A stretch of 41,655 nucleotides of DNA from Candidatus Accumulibacter phosphatis (GCF_012939955.1 NZ_SPMY01000035.1:1-41655); one strand, 5' to 3'; positions 1-9,640 are shown, counted from the first letter of the stretch. Translations and numbers: made by a program. Notes: generated by a model from the letters alone, not told the origin.

Positions 1-261
1 TACCGGGCCGAAACCGCCATGGTGGCGCTATTGCGTCGCCACTTGAAGAAGGAGGACGACGCGCGTGCGCTCATTCGCGAATTGTTCGTTTCTTCCGCCG
101 ACATCGAACCGAACGCTCTGGCCAACACCCTGACCATCAAAATTCACCGGATGGCCAGCCCAGCCCATGATCGCGCCATCGCCGCGCTCCTCGATGAACT
201 CACCCTGCAAGATTTCCCGCATCCTGAAACTGGGGCAAAAATGATCTTCGCCCTCGTCTAA
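1..261 (+). pseudogene. C-terminal fragment of a transposase, cut by the window edge
   Basis: The reading frame is open from base 1 and ends at TAA 259-261, so the visible part is the last 86 codons of a longer gene. The residues around the YRAET start of the fragment, the LLRRHL segment and the aliphatic tail resemble the C-terminal region of DDE-type transposases as I remember them; no catalytic residue falls in the visible part. The relic zone that follows (a decayed gene at 712-1222) fits a mobile-element border. Whether the element is complete cannot be judged from here. It could also be an unrelated conserved protein; the family assignment is by recollection only. Confidence 0.5.
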
Positions 262-286
262 AGTGCCAACCGGGTTTCCTCCGAGA

Positions 287-541
287 TCAGGAAGTCTGAA
301 GTTGGAAAATGACGGCTTGCTGGCCAGGTCCGAGGTCGAGGACCTGGCGTGTGCCGATGGTCGTCCAGTCGCCGGTGAAGCCTTGCTTCTCGTCGGCCGC
401 CACGGTGCCCTCGGTGCTTGCAGCGCTAACTTTTGTCGCCGGTGGCGTCGCTGGCTGGCCGCAGGCGGTCACCAGTAGCACGCCGAGCAGGGCAATGCTT
501 CTCGCGCAATGGTGTTTGCATGATGCAGGTGGAAAACGCAT
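287..541 (-). CDS. Small predicted lipoprotein, function unknown
   Basis: An 84-residue protein. The ATG at 541 is preceded by a good ribosome binding site (GGGAGG) about 8 bases upstream; the frame runs further upstream but that part has no protein-like features. Residues 13-26 form a hydrophobic signal segment ending in a lipobox (LVTAC), with the lipidated cysteine predicted at position 27. The mature part begins with a Pro/Ala/Thr-rich linker and ends in a short segment with GDWTTIGTRQ. It would be anchored to a membrane facing the periplasm. I do not recognise the family. It lies alone between a transposase end and a decayed gene. Confidence 0.6.
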   Translation of the reverse strand: MRFPPASCKHHCARSIALLGVLLVTACGQPATPPATKVSAASTEGTVAADEKQGFTGDWTTIGTRQVLDLGPGQQAVIFQLQTS

Positions 542-711
542 AGTCTTGCCTCCCGTCGGAAAAAGAAGCGGCAAAACGCAAGCGGCCGGTTCGCTACAAC
601 CTCTGTAGGTGGCCCCCGCGTCCACTGCTTTGAAGACTAGCACTTTGCCCTTTGCCAAGCCAATATTTTTTTTTGGCGCATCAACTGCCCCTATGATTGC
701 CAATGTCTTAG

Positions 712-1222
712 TGGTTTGTCGTACCGTGGAATCCTGAATATGCCATACGCAGCATAGGGGTTGAATGCCGCCATTATCGGAAAGCTCGCCTGTTTGTTGT
801 CGCCGAGGCACAGGAGTATGGCAGCGGTATGCTGTGCTATCGCATTCCCGCGGGGCTGTACTTCCCGCTGGCCAACACGCTTGCTTCGCCAGCGGGCAGG
901 CCGTCATCGTCGGCGGCAGCTTCGGTGGTGGCAAGCTGACCTACAAGGGCGAAGTCCATGACTTCAAGATTGGTGGCCCCACCGCATGAGGAAACGTCGG
1001 CGTGTCGACGATGAGTGCCGCAGGCGAGGTCTACGACCTGACGGACGTGGCCAACTTTCCCGGCACCTACACGAAACTCGACGCAAGTGCGACGGTGGGC
1101 GGCGGGGTTGGGGTGCTTCACCTGAAGAACGAACACGGCGTAATCATGAAGCTGACGTCGCGTCCAAAGGCCTTCAGCTGAACGCGGGCTCGGCAACCGG
1201 CGTCACTGTCACGATGAAGTAG
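712..1222 (+). pseudogene. Decayed gene for a small glycine-rich protein (in-frame stop and frameshift)
   Basis: From about 895 one frame reads a glycine-rich, probably secreted protein with GGSFGGGKLTYKGE, then a stop at 987-989, then in the same frame GNVGVSTM and GEVYDLTDV followed by FPGTYTK, up to a stop at 1179-1181. Just before this second stop (about 1165-1172) the homologous reading moves to another frame, which ends with LNAGSATGVTVTMK at 1220-1222. I recall a family of small proteins with the same GxLTYxG...GEVYDL...FPGTY pattern but cannot name it. The expected signal peptide is missing. A different frame is open from 712 to about 950 and may be a remnant of an upstream gene. Two lesions within 200 bases argue for a true pseudogene. 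Confidence 0.55.
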
Positions 1223-1253
1223 GTCGCCTCGGCGCTTTGCCTTACTGGCGACC
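1222..1253. other. Inverted repeat between convergent genes
   Basis: GGTCGCC at 1222-1228 is the exact reverse complement of GGCGACC at 1247-1253. It lies between the decayed plus-strand gene and the 3' end of the minus-strand PPK2 gene. A second hairpin, CGGCGGC 1297-1303 with GCCGCCG 1312-1318, sits closer to the PPK2 stop. Neither has a T-run, so a role in termination is only a possibility. Confidence 0.3.
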
Positions 1254-1330
1254 CAGCGTTTCGCTCACCCCGGCATGAGCGAAGGTCCGCTTGCCGCGGC
1301 GGCCTCGGGAAGCCGCCGGCCAGCGATGCT

Positions 1331-2224
1331 TCAGAACATTTCCGGGATGTACTTCACGGGATGCTCGCTTTTCTGGTACTTGCCAGCGCTTTGCCGTTTG
1401 GGCAGCTTGATGTCCAGTGGCTTGGCCACTTCGTAGGGAATGCTGTTCAGGATGTGCTTGATGATGTTCAGCCGCACCCGCCTCTTGTCGTCGGATCGTG
1501 CCGCAAACCACGGCGCCCATTCAGAATCAGTGGCCTCGAACATGTCGTCCCGGCTTTGCGAGTAGTCGTACCAGCGGCTGTACGACTTGAGGTCCATCGG
1601 CGACAGCTTCCAGCGCTTGCGTGGGTCGGTGATGCGCGCTTCGAGGCGGCGCGTCTGCTCGTCCATGTCGACTTCCAGCCAGTACTTGAGCAGGATGATG
1701 CCGTTCTTGCTGACCATGAGTCTTTCGAACAGGGGCGCTCCCTTGAGGAAATCCTCGACCTGCTCGTCGCTGGCGAAACCCATGACGCGTTCGACGCCGG
1801 CGCGGTTGTACCAGCTACGGTCGAAGATGACCACTTCGCCGGCTGCCGGCAAGTGCGGCAGGTAGCGCTGCACATACATCTGCGTCTTCTCGCGCTCCGT
1901 TGGCGCGGGTAGCGCGACGACCCGGAAAACGCGCGGGCTGACGCGGCCGGTGATGGCCTTGATCGTGCCGCCCTTGCCGGCGCCGTCACGGCCTTCAAAA
2001 ACGATGACCACCTTGAGGCCTTTCTTGATCACCCATTCCTGGAGGTGCACCAACTCGGCTTCGAGCTTTTCGAGCTCCTTCAGGTAGGCCTTGTTCGACA
2101 ACTTTTTGTGCGTCGAGGCCGCGGCCGTTTCGGCCGCGTCGCCGTTCAACGCTGCCAAGGGCATGTCGGGACTGATGTTGCCCAGGATTTTGTCTTTCTT
2201 TTGTGCCTTCTTTTTCTTGCCCAT
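1331..2224 (-). CDS. ppk2: Polyphosphate kinase 2 (PPK2, class I type), first copy
   Basis: A 297-residue single-domain PPK2, a soluble enzyme that moves phosphate between polyphosphate and nucleotides (typically NDP/NTP in class I). The Walker A loop GRDGAGKGG is at residues 78-86, the Walker B segment IFDRSWYNR at about 133-141, and the lid module ITDPRKRWKLSPMD follows in the C-terminal half. The N-terminal 40 residues are lysine-rich and variable. The start at 2224 is preceded by GGAGAG; longer in-frame extensions upstream read into non-homologous sequence. It lies 116 bases downstream of a closely similar paralogue, so the pair looks like a tandem duplication. Class I is inferred from length and sequence resemblance; the preferred nucleotide cannot be read from sequence. 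Confidence 0.93.
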   Translation of the reverse strand: MGKKKKAQKKDKILGNISPDMPLAALNGDAAETAAASTHKKLSNKAYLKELEKLEAELVHLQEWVIKKGLKVVIVFEGRDGAGKGGTIKAITGRVSPRVFRVVALPAPTEREKTQMYVQRYLPHLPAAGEVVIFDRSWYNRAGVERVMGFASDEQVEDFLKGAPLFERLMVSKNGIILLKYWLEVDMDEQTRRLEARITDPRKRWKLSPMDLKSYSRWYDYSQSRDDMFEATDSEWAPWFAARSDDKRRVRLNIIKHILNSIPYEVAKPLDIKLPKRQSAGKYQKSEHPVKYIPEMF

Positions 2225-2340
2225 CGTTCCGATCTCTCCAATCGCTGTTGTCAATAGAAAAATCATCTTGCCACCAGAAGCCGGGTCATGCCGCCGCGCA
2301 AGCACGTCGGCGGCAAGGCCCTGCCACCACGGTTCGCCGC

Positions 2341-3258
2341 CTAAAAGACTTCCGGAACGTACTTCAGAGACAGCTTGGGTTCCTTGTAGTCGCCCTTCTT
2401 CTGTCTTGCGGGCAGCTTGATCTTGGGAGTCTTGGGTACTTCGTAGGGGATGCTGCTCAGGATGTGCTGGATGATGTTCAGGCGAACGCGCTTCTTGTCG
2501 TTGGAGTTGGCGACGAACCAGGGTGCCCAATGGGTATCGGTTTCCCTGAACATTCGGTCGCGCGAGCGCGAATAGTCGTACCAGCGGCTGAAGGACTTGA
2601 GGTCCATCGGTGAGAGCTTCCACTGCTTGCGCGGGTCGGTGATGCGTGCCTCGAGGCGCCGCTCCTGCTCGTCCATGTCGACTTCCAGCCAGTACTTGAG
2701 CAGGATGATGCCGTTTTCCTCGACCGCTGCCTTCTCGAACATCGGCGCCATCTTGAGGAAATGCTGCACCTGATCCTCGGTGGCGAAGCCCATCACCGTT
2801 TCGACGCCTATCCGGTTGTACCAGCTGCGGTCGAAGATGGCCACTTCGCCGGCCGCCGGGAAGTGCTCGATGTAGCGCTGGACGTACATCTGGCTCTTCT
2901 GGCGATCGGTCGGCGCGGGCAGGGCGACGACGCGGAAAATGCGCGGGCTGACGCGCGCGGTGATCGCCTTGATCGTTCCGCCCTTGCCGGCGGCATCGCG
3001 GCCTTCGAAGACCAGGATGACTTTGAGACCCTCTCTGATGACCCAGGACTGGAGATGAACGAGTTCCGCCTCGAGTTTCTCGAGGGCCTTGAGGTAGGCC
3101 TTATTGGACAATTTCTTCTGCGCTTTCTTGGCCTTTCCAGTTCCTTCTGCGCTAACGATCACCTCGGGCATCGCGCCGATCTCTGCTTCTGGCGGCATGT
3201 CCGGATTGATGTTTTCCTCGACCGGGGCTGGCGTGCCCGGTTTTTGCTTCTGGCTCAT
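2341..3258 (-). CDS. ppk2: Polyphosphate kinase 2 (PPK2, class I type), second copy
   Basis: A 305-residue PPK2 paralogue of the gene just downstream. Walker A GRDAAGKGG is at residues 86-94, followed by the Walker B segment IFDRSWYNR and the lid ITDPRKQWKLSPMD. The two copies agree over nearly the whole core from LSNKAYLK to the C-terminal KY-PE-F block and differ mainly in the N-terminal 45 residues. The ATG at 3258 has a strong ribosome binding site (AAAGGAGA) 7-8 bases upstream. It follows the outer membrane channel gene of the RND operon by 157 bases on the same strand; I see no clear terminator between them, so read-through from the efflux operon is possible. Known class I enzymes make or consume polyphosphate with NDPs. 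Confidence 0.94.
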   Translation of the reverse strand: MSQKQKPGTPAPVEENINPDMPPEAEIGAMPEVIVSAEGTGKAKKAQKKLSNKAYLKALEKLEAELVHLQSWVIREGLKVILVFEGRDAAGKGGTIKAITARVSPRIFRVVALPAPTDRQKSQMYVQRYIEHFPAAGEVAIFDRSWYNRIGVETVMGFATEDQVQHFLKMAPMFEKAAVEENGIILLKYWLEVDMDEQERRLEARITDPRKQWKLSPMDLKSFSRWYDYSRSRDRMFRETDTHWAPWFVANSNDKKRVRLNIIQHILSSIPYEVPKTPKIKLPARQKKGDYKEPKLSLKYVPEVF

Positions 3259-3415
3259 TGTCTTCTCCTTTGGTTGTCTCTGAGAAACTTCCTTGCTGGA
3301 AAATCGCCGGCGATGAAGCCGGTCAAACGCTGCCGCGCCGTTCAGGGCACCGCAGATTGCCAATGCCAATGCCGATGCCGTCGTCAGCCGCGGCGCGCCG
3401 GAAGTTCAGCGGCGA

Positions 3416-4825
3416 TCACTGCACTTTGCGCGTGGCGGTCAGCTTGTCGGCCTCGCCTATCCAGCCGCCGCCCATCGCCAGGTAGAGATTGATCATCGCC
3501 TGGAACTGCGTTTGCTGCGTCTGCGTGTACTGCAACTGAACGTTGAACAGGCTGCGCTCGGCATCGAGAACTTCGATGTAGCTGGTGTAGCCGTTGTCGT
3601 AGCGCAGCCGGGCGGTTGCTGAATACTGCTCCAGCGCCTTGACCTGCTGCTTCTGCGCGCGCAGCTGCTCGCGTGTGCGCTCCTGATTGATGAGTGCGTC
3701 ATTGACTTCGCGGAATGCTTCCTGGATGCTTCTCTGGTAGGCGAACAGGGCTTGCTGCTGCTGTGCTTCCGCTTCCTGCACCTGGCTGGCGATGGCGCCA
3801 GCGGTGAAGATCGGCATGGTGATCGGTGCCGCGTATTGCCAGGCCTTCGATTGGCTGTTGAACAGCTCGCTCAGACCATTGCTGGCGTAGCCGAAGAGCC
3901 CGGTCAGGGATATCGTCGGGAAGTAGGCGGCTTTGGCCGCACCGATCAGCGCGTTGGCGGCGATCAGGTTTTGCTCGGCCAGCTGAATGTCTGGCCGGCG
4001 TTCGAGAAGATCGGAGGGCAGGCCGGCAGGGATCGTCGGCAAGCTCAGTTGATCAATGTTCTTGCCGCGGGCGATGGGCCCGGGATTGCGACCGAGCAGG
4101 ACGCTGAGGCCGTTCTCCTGCTGGGCGATCGCTCTTTCAATCGGCGGGATGCTGGCCAGCGCTTCGTCGTACTGCGACTTGTTCTGGCTCAGTTCGAGCG
4201 TCGAGATAATGCCGCCGAGATAGCGTTCCTGGAATACGGAGTAGGACTCTCCTCGGCTCAGGGCGGTCGCCTGGGCGATCTCCAGCTGGCGATCGAGGTC
4301 GCGGAGGTTGATGTAGGCTCCGGAAACCCGGCCAACCAGCGACAGGATCACCGCTCGGCGGGCGTCTTCACTGCCCAGTAGCTGTGCCCGGGCGGCTTCG
4401 TTCAGGCGGCGAATTCGCCCCCAGATGTCAATTTCCCAACTCGCGCTGATCACCGCCTGATAGCTGTTGTAGGTGGAGGGACTGCTGGCGCCGGAAAGTA
4501 TGCTGCGCTGCCGGCTCGCCTCGTAGCCGGCGCCAACTTGCGGGAAGAGTTCGGCACGAGAGATGCCGTAGCGGCCGGCGAACTCCTCGATGCGCGCGGT
4601 GGCGATCAGCAGGTCGTGGTTGTTGTGCAATGCCGTGCTGACCAGATCGTCGAGTACCGGATCGTCGAACTGCTTCCACCAGGCAGTGTTTGCGAGCTCA
4701 TTGGCCGTCTGGGTGTCGAGGCGCCAGGCCGGCGGCGTCTCCACCTGCGGACGAAGGTAGTCCGGGCCGATCATGCAGCCACTGGCGAGCAGCGCCAGCA
4801 GGGCGGCGATCATGGTCTTACGCAT
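3416..4825 (-). CDS. Outer membrane channel lipoprotein of the RND efflux system (OprM/NodT family)
   Basis: A 469-residue TolC-like outer membrane factor. The signal peptide (residues 1-16) ends in lipobox LASGC with Cys17 as the predicted lipidation site, followed by the family-typical IGPDYLRP. Two repeated long-helix regions follow, with the family block GLPSDLLERRPDIQLAEQNL in the middle and a final helical repeat with YDNGYTSYIEVLDAERSLF. The ATG at 4825 is preceded by AGGAGGG and overlaps the stop of the pump gene by 8 bases, showing translational coupling. It forms the outer membrane exit duct for the adaptor and pump encoded upstream. The longer open frame starting further upstream is antisense noise inside the pump gene. 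Confidence 0.95.
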   Translation of the reverse strand: MRKTMIAALLALLASGCMIGPDYLRPQVETPPAWRLDTQTANELANTAWWKQFDDPVLDDLVSTALHNNHDLLIATARIEEFAGRYGISRAELFPQVGAGYEASRQRSILSGASSPSTYNSYQAVISASWEIDIWGRIRRLNEAARAQLLGSEDARRAVILSLVGRVSGAYINLRDLDRQLEIAQATALSRGESYSVFQERYLGGIISTLELSQNKSQYDEALASIPPIERAIAQQENGLSVLLGRNPGPIARGKNIDQLSLPTIPAGLPSDLLERRPDIQLAEQNLIAANALIGAAKAAYFPTISLTGLFGYASNGLSELFNSQSKAWQYAAPITMPIFTAGAIASQVQEAEAQQQQALFAYQRSIQEAFREVNDALINQERTREQLRAQKQQVKALEQYSATARLRYDNGYTSYIEVLDAERSLFNVQLQYTQTQQTQFQAMINLYLAMGGGWIGEADKLTATRKVQ

Positions 4826-7800
4826 GGCTCGGGCCCTCCTTTGCGGCGATCTGCGTTGGCAGCTCGTCGCTTGCGCCGGCCTTGGCATGGCCGTCGCCAC
4901 CTCCACCGCCACTTCCACCGCCGTCAGGGTGTTGATAGGGTCCCGTATGGCCCTTGTGCGCGAGCTTCTCGACGACGTAGAAACAGACCGGGACGATGAA
5001 GATCGCCAGACAGGTCGCCGCCAGCATGCCGCCGATCACCGCGCCGCCCATCACCTGCCGTGAAATGGCGCCGGCGCCGGTGGACAGGGCGAGCGGGATC
5101 AGGCCGAAGATGAAGGCGAAGGAAGTCATCAGGATTGGCCGCAGGCGCAGCTGCGCGCCCTTGAGTGTCGCGTCGGCGAGCGAAAGCTCACCTTTTTCAT
5201 ACTCCATCTTGGCAAACTCGACGATCAGGATGGCGTTCTTGGCGGCCAGGCCGATCAGCATCACCAGGCCGATCTGGGCGTAGATGTTGTTCTCCTGGCC
5301 GCGCAGCAGCAGTGCGGCGAAGGCGCCGGCGACGGCGATCGGTGTTCCCAGAAGGACCGAGAACGGCAGCGACCAGCTTTCGTACTGGGCCGCCAGGATC
5401 AGGAAGACGCAAAGCAGCGAGAAGCCGAAGATGACTGTTGGCGAGACGCCCTGCTGCGCTCTTTTCTCCTGGTAGGACATGCCCATGTAGTCGTAGCCCA
5501 TTTCGCCCGGCATGGTTTCGGCGAACACCTCCTCGAGCGCCGTCATGACCTGATCGGAACTGTAACCGGGGGCTGCCGAGGCATTAATCTGCGCGCTGCG
5601 GTAGAGGTTGTAGCGCATCGTGAACTCCGGGCCGGCGATGTGGCGTACCGAGGTCAGCGCTGACAGCGGCACTGTTTCTCCGTCCTTGTTGCGCACATAG
5701 AACTGGCCGATCCCGTCAATATCGGTGCGGTAATCGCCCTCGGCCTGCAGGTAGACCTGCCATTGACGGCCGAAGCGGTTGAAGTAGTTGATGAAGCCGC
5801 TACCCAGGAAGCTCTGCAGGGTCTTGTACACATCGTCGATGTTGACCCCTTGCTTGAGTACCTTGTCGCGGTCGACATCTACAAACAGCTGCGGGACCGT
5901 GGGTCGGAAAGTGGTCGACACACCGGCCAGTTCGGGACGCTTTCGGGCAGCGTCGACGAACTTGGTGGTGTTCTCGGCGAGGAAGGCAATGTCCTTGCCG
6001 GAGCGGTCCTGAAGGATGAAAGTCGCGCCACCCGAGGTGCCGACGCCGGGAATCGCCGGTGGCGGAAACGAGAAGCCGATGGCACCCGGGATGCTGCCCA
6101 GTCTCTTGGTCAGCGCGGCCTTGATCGCTTCGTATTGCAGTTCGGGCGCCTTGCGTTCGGCCCAGTCCTCGAGGGTGATGAAGAAGAAGGCGCTATAGGT
6201 GTTCTGTACCTGACTGAGCATGTTGTAGCCGATGACCGTCGTCGTGTACTTGACGCCTGGAACCTCCATCACCAGCGCTTCCGCTTCCTTGGCGATTTCC
6301 CGGGTGCGCTGCAGCGAGGCCGCGTCGGGGAGCTGGATGCCGGCATAGACAAAGCCCTGGTCTTCATCGGGAAGGAAGCCGACGGGAGTCATTTTGCCGA
6401 GAAAACCGGCAGCGACGGCGATGCCGAGCAGGAAAAGGAGGCTGATTGCGCTCTTGCGGATGGCCAGGCGGCAGGTTCCGACGTAGCCGCCGGTGAGGCG
6501 GTTGAAGCCCCTGTTGAACCAGTCGTAGAACTTCTGGACCGGGCCGGTCCCCCTGCCTTTGGTTTGAGGAGCAGGGCGCAGAGCGCCGGGCTGAGGGTCA
6601 GCGCATTGAACGCAGAAATGATCACCGATAGCGCAATGGTGACCGCAAACTGCTGATAGAGCTGCCCGGTGATGCCGGGGATCATCGCCGTCGGTACGAA
6701 GACCGCCGAGAGGATGACGGCGATGGCAATCACCGGTCCGGTGACTTCGTCCATCGCTTTCATCGTCGCTTCCTTGGGCGACAAGCCGTGCTCAATGTGA
6801 TGTTCGACGGCTTCGACGACGACGATCGCGTCGTCGACGACCAGACCGATCGCCAGCACCAGACCGAACAGCGACAGGGTGTTGATCGAAAAACCGAACA
6901 CCGGGAAAAGCATGAAGGTGCCGACCAGTGATACCGGCACGGCGAGCAGCGGGATCAGGGTCGCACGCCAGCCTTGCAGAAAAGCGAAGACGACGATGAT
7001 TACCAGGACGATGGCCTCGAACAGCGTGTGCTGGATGGCCGTGATCCCTTCGGTGACCGAGAGGGTGGTATCGAGAGCGACGACGTAGTCGAGGTCAGGC
7101 GGGAAACTTTCCTTGATCGTTTTCATTAGCGCCTTGGCGCCGTCTGCTGCCTCGAGGGCATTGGCGCCCGGCATCTGGTAGAGGGCGATCAGTGTCGCTG
7201 CCTTGCCGTTGAGGCGGCCTTCCATGTTGTAGGTTTGGGCGCCGAGTTCGATGCGCGCCACGTCGCGAACGCGAACGATCGATCCGTCCGGGTTGGCGCG
7301 CAGCACGACTTTGCCGAACTCCTCGGCACTCTCCAGGCGTCCCTGCGCGCGTACCGCGTAGGTGAATTCCTGCCCCGGTGGAGCAGGCTCGGCGCCGACC
7401 GTACCGGCCGGGTTAACGGTGTTCTGCGCGTTGACCGCGTTGATGATCTCGGGAATGGTGATGTTCAGCTTGGCGAGCTGGTCGGGCTTGACCCACAGGC
7501 GCATCGCGTACTGGCCGGCGCCGAAGACGGTGACGCTGGCGATGCCCTTGACACGCGTCATCTGGTCGTTGATGTTGATGTACGCGTAGTTCGAGAGGAA
7601 GACGCCGTCGTAGGTGTTGTTCGGCGAGTAAAGCGCGAACATCACCAGCGGCGAGGCAGTCGACTTCTGTACCGTGACGCCGAAGTTGCGCACGTCGGCC
7701 GGCAGTTGCGAGTCGGCCTGGTTGGAGCGCATCTGGGTGAGAATCTGGTCGGTGTTGACGTCGGTGGCAATGTCGAAGTTGACCGTCAGCGTCGATTGGC

Positions 7801-8056
7801 CGTTGTTGGCGTTGATCGAATACATGTAGTTCATGTTGTCGACGCCCGACATCTGCTGTTCGATCGGGGTGGACACCGCCTGTTCGACGGTCAGCGCGTC
7901 GGCGCCGGTGTAGGTGGAGTTGACCTTGATTTCCGGCGGCACGATGTTCGGGAACTGGGCGATCGGAAGCCCGACCATGGCCACCACCCCGATCAGCGTC
8001 ATCAGGATCGAGAGGACCATGGCGACGATCGGCCGATTGATGAAGAACTTGGCCAT
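4818..8056 (-). pseudogene. RND efflux pump, inner membrane transporter (AcrB/MexB family), broken by one frameshift
   Basis: The gene spans 3,239 bases, one short of 1,080 codons. The first 500 or so residues (from ATG 8056, MAKFFINRP) read normally through the proton-relay Asp408-Asp409 in TM4 (GLVVDDAIVVVEA) and the periplasmic porter domains. At the C-run 6549-6553 (+ strand) the frame slips; adding one C restores continuous homology (GPVQKFYDWFNR and on into TPVGFLPDEDQG). The second half keeps the TM10 lysine (GLAAKNAILIVEFAK). As written, the first frame stops at 6389-6391 and overlaps an ATG at 6392 as ATGA. The C-terminus carries an unusual Gly/His-rich tail. Most likely an intact drug/solvent exporter hidden by a sequencing error; a real split pump is the alternative. 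Confidence 0.85.
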
Positions 8057-8062
8057 GGCCGC

Positions 8063-9292
8063 TTACCCCTTGCTTTCGGGCGCGGGCGCCGCTGGTTTTT
8101 CCCCGGGCGCGGCCGCTTTCCCGTCAGCCGGTGCGGCCGCCGCGAAGGGTTGTGGATTGACCGTGCTGCCGTCCTTGACCTTCTGGGTGCCTTCGGCGAT
8201 GACTTTTTCGCCGGGCTTCAGGCCGCTGGCGATGATCCAGTCCGAACCGATGCGGTTGCCGACGGTCACCGGGCGGATGGCAACCTTGTTGTCTGCGCCG
8301 ACGACGGCAAGCAGGTATTTGCCCTGTATTTCGGTGACCGCTCGCTGCGGCACCAGCAGTGCTCCCTTTTCGATCGCCATCGTCGCCCTGATGCGTCCGT
8401 ATTGACCGGGGCGGAGCAGTCTATCGGGATTCGGGAAGAGGGCGGCACCTTTGAAGGTGCCGGTCGTGGTGTCGACCTGGCGGTCGAGTACCGAGAAACG
8501 ACCCGCGTGCGGGTAGGTCGAGCCATCGACCAGGATCAGTTGGAGGGGTATCCGTTCCGGTCGCGTGCCTTCGGCCTGGATGGCCCTGGCGAGGACGAGA
8601 TACTCGCGTTCGCTGATGTTGATATAGACCTTGATCGGGTCGACGGTTGACACGGTCGTCAGTTCGGTCGGCATGCTCGGGCTGAGCAGGTCGCCGATCT
8701 GCGCCTTGGCGATGCCGGCAATGCCCGCGATCGGAGAGGTGATGCGGGTGAAGCTGAGATTGAGTTTCGCAGTATCCAGCGAGGCTTCGGCGGCTTCAAG
8801 AGATGCCTTGGCCGACAGCTCGGCACCGGTGGTGTCGTCGAGATCCTTCTGACTGAGGGCGTTCTTGGCCGCCAGAGGCTTGACCCGCTTTAGATTTGCC
8901 TTGGCAGTCTGGTAGAGCGCGCCTTGCTGAGCACGCAATCCCTGCGCCTGGTCGACGGCTGCCTGGAAAGGGCGCGGGTCGATCTGGAACAGCAACTGTC
9001 CTTTCTTGACCCAGTCGCCTTCGGTGTACGTCTGCTTGATCAGGTAGCCGGTCACTTGCGGGCGGATGACGGCATTGACGTCGCCATCCAGAGAGCCAAT
9101 CCACTCCTCGTAAATCGGCACGTCCTTCTGCGTCACGGTGACGACTTCGACAGTCGGAGGTGCCGGCGGCGCGGCCACTTCTTTCTTGCCACAGCCCGCC
9201 GTAAGCAGCAGCGCAACGCTGGCCAGGCTGGCAGCCGTATACCCGAGGGTACGACGACGCGCGGACGAGAAGAAGATTGGGGTAGAGGTCAT
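8063..9292 (-). CDS. Periplasmic adaptor (membrane fusion) lipoprotein of the RND efflux system
   Basis: A 409-residue adaptor of the AcrA/MexA family. A hydrophobic leader is followed by lipobox LTAGC with Cys34 as predicted lipidation site. The order of modules is the usual one: biotinyl-lipoyl half motif with GSLDGDVNAVIRPQVTGYL, a helical hairpin with GLRAQQGALYQTAKANL, the second lipoyl half (ITSPIAGIAG), beta-barrel, and membrane-proximal domain (VPQRAVTEIQGKYLLAVV). The last 40 residues are Ala/Pro/Lys-rich. The start at 9292 has AGGAG 6 bases upstream. It is the first gene of the operon; its stop lies 6 bases before the pump start. It bridges the pump and the outer membrane channel. 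I see no linked regulator gene. Confidence 0.95.
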   Translation of the reverse strand: MTSTPIFFSSARRRTLGYTAASLASVALLLTAGCGKKEVAAPPAPPTVEVVTVTQKDVPIYEEWIGSLDGDVNAVIRPQVTGYLIKQTYTEGDWVKKGQLLFQIDPRPFQAAVDQAQGLRAQQGALYQTAKANLKRVKPLAAKNALSQKDLDDTTGAELSAKASLEAAEASLDTAKLNLSFTRITSPIAGIAGIAKAQIGDLLSPSMPTELTTVSTVDPIKVYINISEREYLVLARAIQAEGTRPERIPLQLILVDGSTYPHAGRFSVLDRQVDTTTGTFKGAALFPNPDRLLRPGQYGRIRATMAIEKGALLVPQRAVTEIQGKYLLAVVGADNKVAIRPVTVGNRIGSDWIIASGLKPGEKVIAEGTQKVKDGSTVNPQPFAAAAPADGKAAAPGEKPAAPAPESKG

Positions 9293-9624
9293 GACGGCTC
9301 CTGCGTGGGGACAGTTGGACTGGCTTGTTGCTGCTCGGAAAATTCCCGAAGTCTATGAGAAGGGTCGATAGGGCAAGTCTCGTCTACTTTTCCTTCTTGC
9401 GACGGTAAGGCGCATTGGACGAGAAAAGCCGGATTATAAGAGAAATTGGGGAATCATTATGCTCTACGTAGGCATCGCAAATGCATGTCAGTCGGTCGCC
9501 TGGTCAGAAATCAACTGGGTGCGGCCGGGGCTCAGTAGGCGGGCCCAGGGGCAGCGCGGGGAAGCGTTTTCCAGTGGGTTGCTGCTGGGGAAATGTCCAC
9601 CGGAGCACTTGCCTTTAATGTGAA

Positions 9625-9640
9625 AGTCGCGTATGCGACT
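9625..9640. repeat. Short hairpin AGTCGC-GTAT-GCGACT
   Basis: Six-base perfect stem (9625-9630 with 9635-9640) and a 4-base loop. It lies just before the REP-like palindrome at 9651-9672. Confidence 0.4.

Noticed and set aside
5763-6656. A 297-codon plus-strand frame opposite the RND pump
   Set aside because: Antisense shadow of a conserved transporter; no recognisable domain.
7235-8650. A 471-codon plus-strand frame opposite the pump and adaptor genes
   Set aside because: It spans the junction of two well-identified minus-strand genes and reads as Asp/Arg/Val-rich antisense sequence.
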